Assembly: GCA_963540505.1 (NCBI GenBank)
Contig: CAUTMV010000004.1
Coordinates: 62,001-126,000, forward strand
Direction of reading: 5' to 3'
Origin: Wolinella sp963540505
GTDB lineage: Bacteria; Campylobacterota; Campylobacteria; Campylobacterales; Helicobacteraceae
DNA: 64,000 nt
The position numbers and the translations under genes were made by a program. This document shows positions 1 through 6,564 of this stretch, piece after piece (positions within the stretch are counted from its first letter, which is position 1; each line of letters starts with the position of its first letter). Below the pieces are notes generated by a model. It was not told the origin of the DNA, ran no database searches, and was given only the letters and a program-made list of their open reading frames with translations.

Positions 1-558
1 GGAATCTCCATTGGAACGCGTGTGGATTGCATTACGCAGGAAATTTTGGATTTTTTGGGCGAGTATGCAAAAACACGCGAAATTTGGGTGGAATACGGAA
101 TCCAATCCATTCACGACGCGACGCTACAAGCAATCAATCGGGGGCATGATTCCTCCATGATGGAGTTTTGGATTAAAGAGACGCAAAAGCGAGGAATCAA
201 TGTCTGCACTCATCTGATTTACGGACTGCCTGGAGAGAGTAGCGAGATGATGCTCTCAACTCTTGATAAAGTGCTGGAATGGGGCGTGCAGAGCGTCAAA
301 ATCCACCCGCTCTATGTGATGGAGCACACCGCCCTAGCCCTCAAATATAAGCGCGGTGAATATACGCCCATTACGCTCGAGCAGTATGCAAAGCTCATCG
401 GGGAATCGATGAAGAGGATTCCTAATGATGTGATCGTGCAGCGAGTGAGTGCGGGCGCGCATACAAGCGACTTGCTCGCCCCTTCGTGGTGCTTTGATAA
501 GAATATCCAAATGCGCTATATTCGCGAGAATCTGAGGCGTGCGGGGATTGAATATTGA
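1..558 (+). CDS. Radical SAM protein, TIGR01212/YhcC-like, C-terminal part
   Basis: The reading frame is open from base 1, so the 5' end, including the CxxxCxxC cluster motif expected in this family, lies outside the window. The visible 186 codons show radical-SAM core pieces: GTRVDC near the left edge, VEYGIQS, a GHD segment and THLIYGLPGE. Together these resemble the YhcC/TIGR01212 group of elongator-like radical SAM proteins, whose substrate is not well established. The stop overlaps the first possible start codon of the next gene (TTGA at 555-558), suggesting translational coupling with the tRNA-modification gene. The family assignment is from memory of the motif pattern. Confidence 0.8.
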   Translation, partial: GISIGTRVDCITQEILDFLGEYAKTREIWVEYGIQSIHDATLQAINRGHDSSMMEFWIKETQKRGINVCTHLIYGLPGESSEMMLSTLDKVLEWGVQSVKIHPLYVMEHTALALKYKRGEYTPITLEQYAKLIGESMKRIPNDVIVQRVSAGAHTSDLLAPSWCFDKNIQMRYIRENLRRAGIEY

Positions 559-1313
559 ATTTTGAGGCGATGAGGACGCGCGATCGCTCCTTGACGTTTT
601 TTAACAAAAAATGGGGCGAACATTACCATTCTATGAGCATGGGAGCCTATTCGGAGGCACTATACAAGCATGTTCTGCCGCCACTTTTGTTGCGCCCGGA
701 GCTGCTTACTTTGCCTAGGATTCGGATTCTTGATATCTGCTTTGGGCTGGGATACAACACGCTTGTGAGCCTCAAGGAGTATAAGAATCGTGCCTTTAAA
801 GGGGTGCTAGAGATCTATTCGCCTGAAATAGACAGGGAGCTTTTGGCGCAGCTGTGGGATTTTGAATACCCCGCCGAGCTGGCTGAGACGATGCTCTATT
901 TACATCAGCTTCTAGAGAGCCAAAGTGTCTGTGTGGATGGCGTGCGCCTTGAACTTTTTATCGGCGATGCGAGGGAGTATCTTAGGGCGATTCCCGCGGA
1001 TTTTGATGTCGTGTATCAAGACGCCTTCTCGCCCGCGAGGAATCCGCTACTGTGGAGTGTGGAGTATTTTACTGAGCTTCGCGCGATTCTCAAAAATGAG
1101 GGAATCGTAACGACCTATACGCAATCTTCGGCAATGCGCTATGGAGCGCATTTAGCGGGATTTAATGTTTATGAATATCACAACGGGCTTGATCGCGCAG
1201 GGACGATTCTCTCCCCTGCGCCTCTTCCTCTTAAGAAAATTAGCTTAGAGCAGAAGCTTCTTTGTAATCCTGCGTTAAAACCGCTCACCGATGAAGAATA
1301 TCACCAAAAGTAG
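555..1313 (+). CDS. MnmC/MnmD-like tRNA (mnm5s2U34) methyltransferase domain protein
   Basis: This looks like the stand-alone methyltransferase (MnmD, DUF752) half of MnmC, which makes the last SAM-dependent methylation at the wobble uridine of certain tRNAs. Visible signatures are the SAM-binding ICFGLGYNT and the family motif YQDAFSPARNPLLWS. The FAD-dependent oxidase half found in enterobacterial MnmC is absent; single-domain forms are common outside that group. The frame opens at TTG 555, overlapping the upstream stop; an in-frame ATG at 570 is an equally reasonable start and would give 247 residues. It is the last gene before the tRNA cluster. Confidence 0.8.
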   Translation: MNFEAMRTRDRSLTFFNKKWGEHYHSMSMGAYSEALYKHVLPPLLLRPELLTLPRIRILDICFGLGYNTLVSLKEYKNRAFKGVLEIYSPEIDRELLAQLWDFEYPAELAETMLYLHQLLESQSVCVDGVRLELFIGDAREYLRAIPADFDVVYQDAFSPARNPLLWSVEYFTELRAILKNEGIVTTYTQSSAMRYGAHLAGFNVYEYHNGLDRAGTILSPAPLPLKKISLEQKLLCNPALKPLTDEEYHQK

Positions 1314-1324
1314 CCCCCGATTCC

Positions 1325-1353
1325 TTGACAAAGCGCATAAAAGCTTATATAAT
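1325..1353 (+). promoter_or_regulatory. Consensus sigma70 promoter of the tRNA cluster
   Basis: TTGACA at 1325-1330 and TATAAT at 1348-1353 are separated by exactly 17 bp and lie about 75 bp before the first tRNA. Both hexamers match the consensus perfectly. This is a strong stable-RNA promoter that should read through the four tRNAs and possibly into tuf. Confidence 0.85.
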
Positions 1354-1427
1354 CACGCTTCACAAATTTTGGGCAGATTTATTTTTGGCAGGGTTTGTGC
1401 GTTCTATTTTCACTATTTTTTGGATTT

Positions 1428-1503
1428 GCTGGCGTAGCTCAGTTGGTAGAGCAGCTGCCTTGTAAGCAGCAGGTCGGGGGTTCGAGTCCCTTTGCCAGCT
1501 CCA
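1428..1503 (+). tRNA. tRNA-Thr(UGU)
   Basis: A complete cloverleaf: acceptor GCTGGCG pairs with TGCCAGC (one G-U), the anticodon loop CTTGTAA carries TGT, the T-arm contains GGTTCGAGTCC, and CCA is encoded at 1501-1503. It is first in the Thr-Tyr-Gly-Thr-tuf arrangement also known from gammaproteobacteria. Confidence 0.97.
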
Positions 1504-1538
1504 TTTTTCAGTGTTTGACCAGTGTTATGACGATATGG

Positions 1539-1623
<85 letters not shown>

Positions 1624-1637
1624 TTGATAGTCTTTTT

Positions 1638-1714
1638 GCGGGAATAGCTCAGTTGGCTAGAGCATCAGCCTTCCAAGCTGAGGGTCGCGGGTTCGAGTCC
1701 CGTTTCCCGCTCCA
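1638..1714 (+). tRNA. tRNA-Gly(UCC)
   Basis: Acceptor GCGGGAA pairs with TTCCCGC, the anticodon loop CTTCCAA carries TCC, the T-arm is CGGGTTCGAGTCCCG and CCA is encoded. This tRNA reads GGA/GGG, relevant because GGA and GGG followed by AATC/ATC are very frequent in this window. Confidence 0.97.
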
Positions 1715-1802
1715 CCTGTTTTAGAGGACTGGGAGCTGATTTACTTCATCGCTAAAATTAGTTCCTCATTGACACTTTCAAACAAACCATAACACAAGAT
1801 GT

Positions 1803-1877
1803 GCCCATATAGCTCAGTGGCAGAGCACTTCCTTGGTAAGGAAGAGGTCGGCGGTTCAATCCCGCTTATGGGCTCCA
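1803..1877 (+). tRNA. tRNA-Thr(GGU)
   Basis: Acceptor GCCCATA pairs with TATGGGC, the anticodon loop TTGGTAA carries GGT, the T-arm is GCGGTTCAATCCCGC and CCA is encoded. It is about 88 bp behind tRNA-Gly. A TTGACA at 1769-1774 could be an extra promoter -35, but no convincing -10 follows it. Confidence 0.97.
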
Positions 1878-1888
1878 GTTTTTCGGTT

Positions 1889-1948
1889 AAGAGTGCGATT
1901 TGGGTAAGCGCGCTCTTATGTTGGTCTTTGGTGTAGTTAGTGTAAAAT
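1889..1948 (+). promoter_or_regulatory. Hairpin and -10 element between tRNA-Thr and tuf
   Basis: AAGAGTGCG (1889-1897) pairs with CGCGCTCTT (1909-1917) with one G-U pair; no U-run follows, so this is more likely a processing or attenuating hairpin than a full terminator. Downstream, TGTAAAAT (1941-1948) forms an extended -10, giving tuf its own likely promoter about 32 bp before the start codon. Confidence 0.5.
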
Positions 1949-1979
1949 GCCCCACTTTAATTTAATTTAGGAGAGAGTT

Positions 1980-3179
1980 ATGGCAAAGGAAAAGTTTGTA
2001 AAAAGCAAACCCCATGTCAATATCGGAACTATCGGTCACGTTGACCATGGTAAAACCACTTTGAGTGCTGCGATTTCTGCGGTGCTTGCAACAAAAGGTC
2101 TTTGCGAGCTTAAGGATTATGACGCAATTGACAATGCTCCTGAGGAGCGAGAGCGAGGAATCACAATCGCAACTTCGCACATTGAGTATGAGACGGATAA
2201 TCGACACTATGCTCACGTGGATTGTCCGGGGCACGCGGATTATGTTAAAAACATGATCACAGGTGCGGCTCAAATGGACGGTGCGATTCTCGTTGTTTCC
2301 GCTGCTGATGGTCCCATGCCACAGACACGAGAACACATTCTTCTTTCACGACAAGTCGGTGTTCCTTACATTGTTGTGTTTTTGAACAAAGAAGACATGG
2401 TCGATGATGCGGAACTTCTTGAGCTCGTTGAAATGGAAGTTCGCGAGCTTCTTAGCAATTATGACTTCCCCGGAGATGATACTCCGATTGTTGCAGGTTC
2501 TGCGCTCAAGGCTCTTGAAGAGGCAAAAGCAGGGACAGTGGGCACTTGGGGAGAGAAGATTCTTAAACTTATGGCTGAGGTAGACAGCTACATTCCAACC
2601 CCTGAGCGAGATGTGGATAAGCCTTTCCTTATGCCCGTGGAGGACGTATTCTCTATCGCTGGACGCGGAACGGTTGTAACAGGAAGAATCGAGCGTGGTG
2701 TGGTTAAGGTTAGCGATGAAGTTGAGATCGTGGGAATTAAAAACACACAAAAGACTACGGTCACGGGTGTTGAGATGTTCCGAAAAGAGCTTGACAAGGG
2801 TGAAGCGGGCGATAACGTCGGTGTGCTTCTCCGAGGAACAAAAAAAGAAGAGGTCGAGCGGGGAATGGTTCTTTGCAAGGTAGGATCAATCACTCCTCAT
2901 ACGACTTTTGAAGGCGAAGTGTATGTTCTTTCCAAAGAGGAAGGCGGGCGACATACTCCATTCTTTAATGGCTATCGTCCTCAATTCTACGTCCGAACAA
3001 CCGACGTTACAGGCTCAATCACGTTACCTGAGGGTGTTGAGATGGTTATGCCTGGCGATAACGTGAAAATTAACGTCGAGCTAATTGCCCCTGTTGCTCT
3101 TGAAGAGGGCACACGATTCGCGATCCGAGAGGGTGGGCGAACTGTTGGTGCAGGTGTCGTTACCAAGATTCTTAAGTAA
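1980..3179 (+). CDS. tuf: Elongation factor Tu
   Basis: EF-Tu is the GTPase that brings aminoacyl-tRNA to the ribosomal A site. The 399-residue protein shows all G motifs: GHVDHGKTT (P-loop), switch I RGITIATSHIEYE, DCPGHADY (G3), NKEDM (G4) and GSALKAL (G5), followed by the two beta-barrel domains ending in VVTKILK. Length is typical for Campylobacterota. The start ATG has a strong AGGAGAG ribosome site. It lies between the tRNA cluster and rpmG, and a terminator-like hairpin follows. By hand count 13 of its 19 arginine codons are CGA, unusual for a very highly expressed gene. Confidence 0.98.
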   Translation: MAKEKFVKSKPHVNIGTIGHVDHGKTTLSAAISAVLATKGLCELKDYDAIDNAPEERERGITIATSHIEYETDNRHYAHVDCPGHADYVKNMITGAAQMDGAILVVSAADGPMPQTREHILLSRQVGVPYIVVFLNKEDMVDDAELLELVEMEVRELLSNYDFPGDDTPIVAGSALKALEEAKAGTVGTWGEKILKLMAEVDSYIPTPERDVDKPFLMPVEDVFSIAGRGTVVTGRIERGVVKVSDEVEIVGIKNTQKTTVTGVEMFRKELDKGEAGDNVGVLLRGTKKEEVERGMVLCKVGSITPHTTFEGEVYVLSKEEGGRHTPFFNGYRPQFYVRTTDVTGSITLPEGVEMVMPGDNVKINVELIAPVALEEGTRFAIREGGRTVGAGVVTKILK

Positions 3180-3184
3180 TTTTA

Positions 3185-3212
3185 TGACCCCTAGGAATCG
3201 GGGGTCATTTTT
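3185..3212 (+). terminator. Intrinsic terminator/attenuator after tuf
   Basis: TGACCCC (3185-3191) pairs with GGGGTCA (3201-3207), followed by TTTTT at 3208-3212. rpmG begins only 10 bp later with its own ribosome site, so it probably lowers rather than stops transcription into rpmG-secE-nusG. The loop contains GGAATC, the over-represented word of this window. Confidence 0.75.
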
Positions 3213-3221
3213 GGAGTTTCT

Positions 3222-3380
3222 ATGAAAGTAAAAATCGGACTAAAGTGTTCTGAGTCTGGTGATATCAACTATAGCACTACTAAGAATGCCAAGACCCACA
3301 CGGAAAAACTGGAGCTCAAGAAGTTCTGCCCTAGATTGAATAGGCATACTATTCATAAGGAAGTTAAGCTCAAAAGCTAG
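3222..3380 (+). CDS. rpmG: Ribosomal protein bL33
   Basis: A 52-residue small basic protein of the large ribosomal subunit. It begins MKVKIGLKC and contains the family segment LELKKFCPRLNRHT, then ends KLKS. Zinc-binding L33 forms have two CxxC pairs; here the pairs read CSES and CPRL, so only the first cysteine of each pair (C9 and C36) remains and zinc binding is unlikely. The start ATG follows TTGGAG. It sits between tuf and tRNA-Trp, the usual order ahead of secE-nusG. Confidence 0.95.
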   Translation: MKVKIGLKCSESGDINYSTTKNAKTHTEKLELKKFCPRLNRHTIHKEVKLKS

Positions 3381-3423
3381 GAGGAGATTCTCGTTATGAG
3401 AATCTCCAGCCTTAATATTGCTT

Positions 3424-3500
3424 AGGTCAGTAGCTCTAATGGCTAGAGCATCGGTCTCCAAAACCGAGTGTTGGGGGTTCGAATCCCTCCTGACCTGCCA
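3424..3500 (+). tRNA. tRNA-Trp(CCA)
   Basis: Acceptor AGGTCAG pairs with CTGACCT, the anticodon loop CTCCAAA carries CCA, the T-arm is GGGGGTTCGAATCCCTC and the encoded end is GCCA. A tRNA-Trp between rpmG and secE is a common bacterial arrangement. Confidence 0.97.
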
Positions 3501-3526
3501 AAATCAAGTAGAATAGAGTGAAATCG

Positions 3527-3706
3527 ATGAAAAAATTAGTGATCTATTACAACTTATCCAAAGAAGAGCTTGCCAAGGTGATTTTTCCGACCAAAGAGCA
3601 GGTTAGGAATGCCGCAATTTCTGTTGTGGTGGTCGTAAGTGTGATTACGCTTTTTTTGGCATTGGTGGATCTGATTTTGTCTGCTTCTGTGTCCAGTATT
3701 CTGTAA
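3527..3706 (+). CDS. secE: Preprotein translocase subunit SecE
   Basis: A 59-residue protein with the short SecE form: an amphipathic N-terminal segment (KEELAKVIFPTKEQV) followed by one hydrophobic membrane span (ISVVVVVSVITLFLALVDLIL). SecE clamps SecY in the inner-membrane protein-conducting channel. The ATG at 3527 is chosen over the in-frame GTG at 3518 because GAGTG lies just before it and family members start at this point. nusG follows after 18 bp, the near-universal neighbour. Confidence 0.95.
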   Translation: MKKLVIYYNLSKEELAKVIFPTKEQVRNAAISVVVVVSVITLFLALVDLILSASVSSIL

Positions 3707-3724
3707 CCTAAGACAGGAAAGCTT

Positions 3725-4255
3725 ATGTCATTTGAATGGTATGCGATACAAACCTATTCCGGTAGCGAGCAGTCCGTCAAGCGTGCGATTGAGAATCTTA
3801 TTCGAGAGAATAAGGTCGAGAATCGGCTGGAGCAGATTGTTGTTCCGACTGAAGATATTATCGAGGTCAAGAATAACAAGAAGAAGATCACCGAGCGTAG
3901 TCTCTATCCGGGGTATGTCTTTATCAAGGTGGATTTGGACACTGCGCTATGGCATCTTATTCAGTCGCTTCCTCGTGTAGGGCGTTTTATCGGAGAGGCG
4001 AAGAAGCCGACCCCTTTGAGCGATTCTGACATTGAGACGATTCTTGAAAAGGTCAAGAATCGAGCCGCACCCAAGCCTAAGATCTCTTTTGAAACGGGCG
4101 AGGTGGTCAGGATTATTGAGGGACCTTTTGCAAATTTCACAGGCACTGTCGAGGAGTATGATATGGAGCATCGGCGATTGAAGCTGAACGTCTCTATTTT
4201 TGGGCGTAGCACACCCATAGAAATATTGTATTCACAAGTAGAGAAGATCGTATAA
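3725..4255 (+). CDS. nusG: Transcription termination/antitermination factor NusG
   Basis: NusG binds RNA polymerase and links it to Rho or to the ribosome. The 176-residue sequence has the NGN domain (EWYAIQTYSGSEQSVKRAI, then YPGYVFIKVD and the PRVGRFIG segment), and a C-terminal KOW domain beginning near FETGEVVRIIEGPFANFTG and ending QVEKIV. The ATG is 18 bp behind secE with AGGAAAG upstream. It heads the L11-L1 ribosomal operon. Confidence 0.97.
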   Translation: MSFEWYAIQTYSGSEQSVKRAIENLIRENKVENRLEQIVVPTEDIIEVKNNKKKITERSLYPGYVFIKVDLDTALWHLIQSLPRVGRFIGEAKKPTPLSDSDIETILEKVKNRAAPKPKISFETGEVVRIIEGPFANFTGTVEEYDMEHRRLKLNVSIFGRSTPIEILYSQVEKIV

Positions 4256-4284
4256 ATACCCATTTACTAAATAAGGATTGAATT

Positions 4285-4710
4285 ATGGCTAAGAAGATTG
4301 TTGGCGAACTCAAGCTTCAGATTCCCGCAGGGAAGGCGAATCCGTCTCCTCCCGTAGGTCCTGCACTGGGTCAGCGCGGGGTAAATATCATGGAGTTTTG
4401 CAAGGCATTTAATGAGCGCACGAAAGACATGGGAGGCTTCAATATCCCTGTGGTGCTCACGATTTACCAAGACAAAAGCTTCACATTTGTGACCAAAAAG
4501 CCCCCTGTTACCGATCTGATTAAGAAAGCTGCGGGAATCCAAAAAGGCTCTGACAATCCACTGAAAAATAAGATTGGCAAGCTAACCAAAGCTCAAGTGG
4601 CTGAGATAGCGGCGACCAAGATGGAAGATCTTAATGCCAAATCCCAAGAGGGCGCGATTAAGATTGTTGAAGGAAGTGCCCGAAGTATGGGTATTGAGAT
4701 TGTGGATTAA
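4285..4710 (+). CDS. rplK: Ribosomal protein uL11
   Basis: This 141-residue protein of the GTPase-associated centre has the standard N-terminal domain (KLQIPAGKANPSPPVGPALGQ, FCKAFNERT) and the rRNA-binding C-terminal domain ending in EGSARSMGIEIVD. Full length for the family. It is preceded by AAGGATTG and followed by rplA at 29 bp. Confidence 0.98.
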   Translation: MAKKIVGELKLQIPAGKANPSPPVGPALGQRGVNIMEFCKAFNERTKDMGGFNIPVVLTIYQDKSFTFVTKKPPVTDLIKKAAGIQKGSDNPLKNKIGKLTKAQVAEIAATKMEDLNAKSQEGAIKIVEGSARSMGIEIVD

Positions 4711-4739
4711 CAAAACAGAAAATATAGTTGGAGTATAAA

Positions 4740-5444
4740 ATGTCAAAGAAAATCACAAAAAGAATGCAGACTCTGCTCGCAAAGGTAGACACGCAAAAAA
4801 TATACGATATCACAACCGCTTCTGTTAATGTTAGATCCCTCGCCTCCGCTAAATTTGATGAAACAGTCGAGGTAGCATTGAGGCTCGGAGTAGACCCTAG
4901 GCACGCAGATCAAATGATTCGCGGTGCAGTCGTGCTCCCACATGGCACTGGCAAAAAGGTGCGCGTAGCGGTTTTTGCTAAGGGCGTGAAGGCTGATGAG
5001 GCTCGCAACGCCGGTGCTGATGTAGTGGGAGATGATGATCTCGCAGAAGAGATCAAAAACGGCAACATCAACTTTGATATTGTGATCGCAACTCCCGACA
5101 TGATGGCACTCGTGGGTAAAGTTGGTCGAATTCTCGGTCCTAAGGGGCTCATGCCTAACCCAAAAACAGGGACGGTTACCGCTGATATAGTTAAGGCGGT
5201 CAATAACGTCAAGAGTGGGCAGGTTAATTTCCGTGTCGATAAAAAGGGCAATATCCACGCTCCCGTGGGTAAAGCGAGCTTTGAAGCGGAAAAAATCAAG
5301 GAGAATGTGCTCGAGCTTGTGAAGATGATTAACCGACTGAAGCCTGCCAGCGCAAAGGGCAAATTTATCCGACATGCTGCGATTTCCCTTACGATGAGTC
5401 CCTCTTTGGAACTTGATGCGCAGGAGTTGATGGACGCTCGATAA
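4740..5444 (+). CDS. rplA: Ribosomal protein uL1
   Basis: L1 forms the mobile stalk at the ribosomal E site and in many bacteria represses its own operon. The 234-residue frame shows RGAVVLPHGTGKKVRVAVF, GDDDLAEEI, ATPDMMALVGKVGRILGPKG, LMPNPKTGTVT and a C-terminal SLTMSPSLELD. The frame stays open to a TTG at 4728, but ATG 4740, with GGAG at 4730-4733, is clearly the start. Confidence 0.97.
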   Translation: MSKKITKRMQTLLAKVDTQKIYDITTASVNVRSLASAKFDETVEVALRLGVDPRHADQMIRGAVVLPHGTGKKVRVAVFAKGVKADEARNAGADVVGDDDLAEEIKNGNINFDIVIATPDMMALVGKVGRILGPKGLMPNPKTGTVTADIVKAVNNVKSGQVNFRVDKKGNIHAPVGKASFEAEKIKENVLELVKMINRLKPASAKGKFIRHAAISLTMSPSLELDAQELMDAR

Positions 5445-5549
5445 GAGCTCTTGTTTGTTTATCTTAGACTGATGACTGTGGGAGCGACTGCTTAATTAGG
5501 ATTCCCTATCCTGCAATAGGTTATAGGTCGGAAAGGAGAAGACCATAGA
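5445..5549 (+). promoter_or_regulatory. Putative L10 leader upstream of rplJ
   Basis: The 105-bp gap between rplA and rplJ is longer than the others in this operon and holds short complementary segments (AGGATTCCCTATCCT near 5500, GGTTATAGGTCGGAAAGGAG before rplJ). In many bacteria the L10-(L12)4 complex binds such a leader and represses rplJL translation. This is inferred from position and general knowledge; no covariance model was run. Confidence 0.4.
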
Positions 5550-6032
5550 ATGACAAAAGCTGAAAAAACCCGAATCATTGAGACCTTGAGTGCAGAGTTT
5601 AAAGCCTCTAGCGCGATTGCCATTTGCGACTACAAAGGCTTGAGCGTTCGACAATTTGAGACACTCAGAAGCGTGGCGAGAGGAAATGGTGTCAAGGTTC
5701 AAGTCATTAAAAATACCCTAGCGGGAATCGCGTTAAAAAATGCGAATGCCGAGGGGCTTGAGCTCAAAGAGACGAATGTTTTTGTGTGGAGTGATGATCA
5801 GATTGCTCTCTCTAAGACGATCGTGAAATTTGCCGAAGAGAATAGCGACAAATTCAAGATTAAGCTCGGACATTTTGATGGCAATGTGGTGAATGTAGCG
5901 CACATCGAGGCTGTGTCCAAATTGCCTTCAAGAGAAGAGCTTATCGGTATGTTACTTTCTGTTTGGAGTGCGCCGGCAAGGTATTTTGTTACCGCTTTAG
6001 ACAATTTGAAGCAACAAAAAGATGCGAATTAA
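5550..6032 (+). CDS. rplJ: Ribosomal protein uL10
   Basis: L10 anchors the L7/L12 dimers to the ribosome. The 160-residue sequence carries AIAICDYKGLSVRQFETLR and VKVQVIKNTLAGIAL, plus a C-terminal helix (SVWSAPARYFVTALDNLKQQK) that binds L7/L12. The start ATG has GGAAAGGAG a few bases upstream. rplL follows 44 bp later. Confidence 0.97.
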   Translation: MTKAEKTRIIETLSAEFKASSAIAICDYKGLSVRQFETLRSVARGNGVKVQVIKNTLAGIALKNANAEGLELKETNVFVWSDDQIALSKTIVKFAEENSDKFKIKLGHFDGNVVNVAHIEAVSKLPSREELIGMLLSVWSAPARYFVTALDNLKQQKDAN

Positions 6033-6076
6033 TCGCAAAAATCTAAAAATAAACATGAAAAACGAAGGAGAATGTC

Positions 6077-6454
6077 ATGGCAATCACTAAAGAAGAACTT
6101 CTTGACTACATCGGTGGTCTCTCTGTGTTGGAGCTCTCTGAGCTTGTTAAGGCTTTTGAAGAGAAATTCGGCGTTTCTGCGGCTCCTACTGTGGTTGCAG
6201 GTGCAGCAGCTGGCGCGGTTGCAGGTGCAGCAGCTGAAGAGAAAACTGAGTTTGATGTCATTTTGGTTGATGGCGGAGAGAAGAAAATCAATGTCATTAA
6301 GGTTGTGCGAGAGCTCACAGGTCTTGGACTAAAAGAGGCTAAAGACGCGGTCGAGAAGACACCTACCACCGTTAAAGAGGGCGTCAATAAAGAAGATGCA
6401 GCTACAATGAAAGCGAAGCTCGAAGAGGTCGGCGCGAAAGTAGAAATTAAATAG
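6077..6454 (+). CDS. rplL: Ribosomal protein bL12 (L7/L12)
   Basis: A 125-residue acidic stalk protein that recruits translational GTPases. It has the N-terminal dimerisation helices (MAITKEELLDYIGGLSVLEL), an alanine/glycine-rich hinge (GAAAGAVAGAAAEE) and the globular C-terminal domain (KINVIKVVRELTGLGLKEAK, ending GAKVEIK). The ATG follows GAAGGAGAATGTC. A strong hairpin separates it from rpoBC. Confidence 0.98.
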   Translation: MAITKEELLDYIGGLSVLELSELVKAFEEKFGVSAAPTVVAGAAAGAVAGAAAEEKTEFDVILVDGGEKKINVIKVVRELTGLGLKEAKDAVEKTPTTVKEGVNKEDAATMKAKLEEVGAKVEIK

Positions 6455-6494
6455 ATTTTGTAGTTTTGCCGCCTTTACGAAATCGCCTTTAATG

Positions 6495-6522
6495 CTAGGA
6501 GACGGGAGCTTTCCCCTCCTAG
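6495..6522 (+). terminator. Attenuator/processing hairpin between rplL and rpoBC
   Basis: CTAGGAG (6495-6501) pairs with CTCCTAG (6516-6522), extended by GGGA (6504-6507) with TCCC (6512-6515) around a GCTT loop. Only three U residues follow. An equivalent partial terminator or RNase III site between rplL and rpoB lets other bacteria make more L7/L12 than polymerase subunits. Confidence 0.65.
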
Positions 6523-6564
6523 TTTGCATCATTCTTCCAAAATACTACTACGAGGTTACAGACC

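Noticed and set aside
4743..5375. Long minus-strand frame opposite rplA
   Set aside because: A shadow of a highly expressed ribosomal gene with no recognisable protein and no start context; similar shadows oppose rpoBC, fusA and nuoD.
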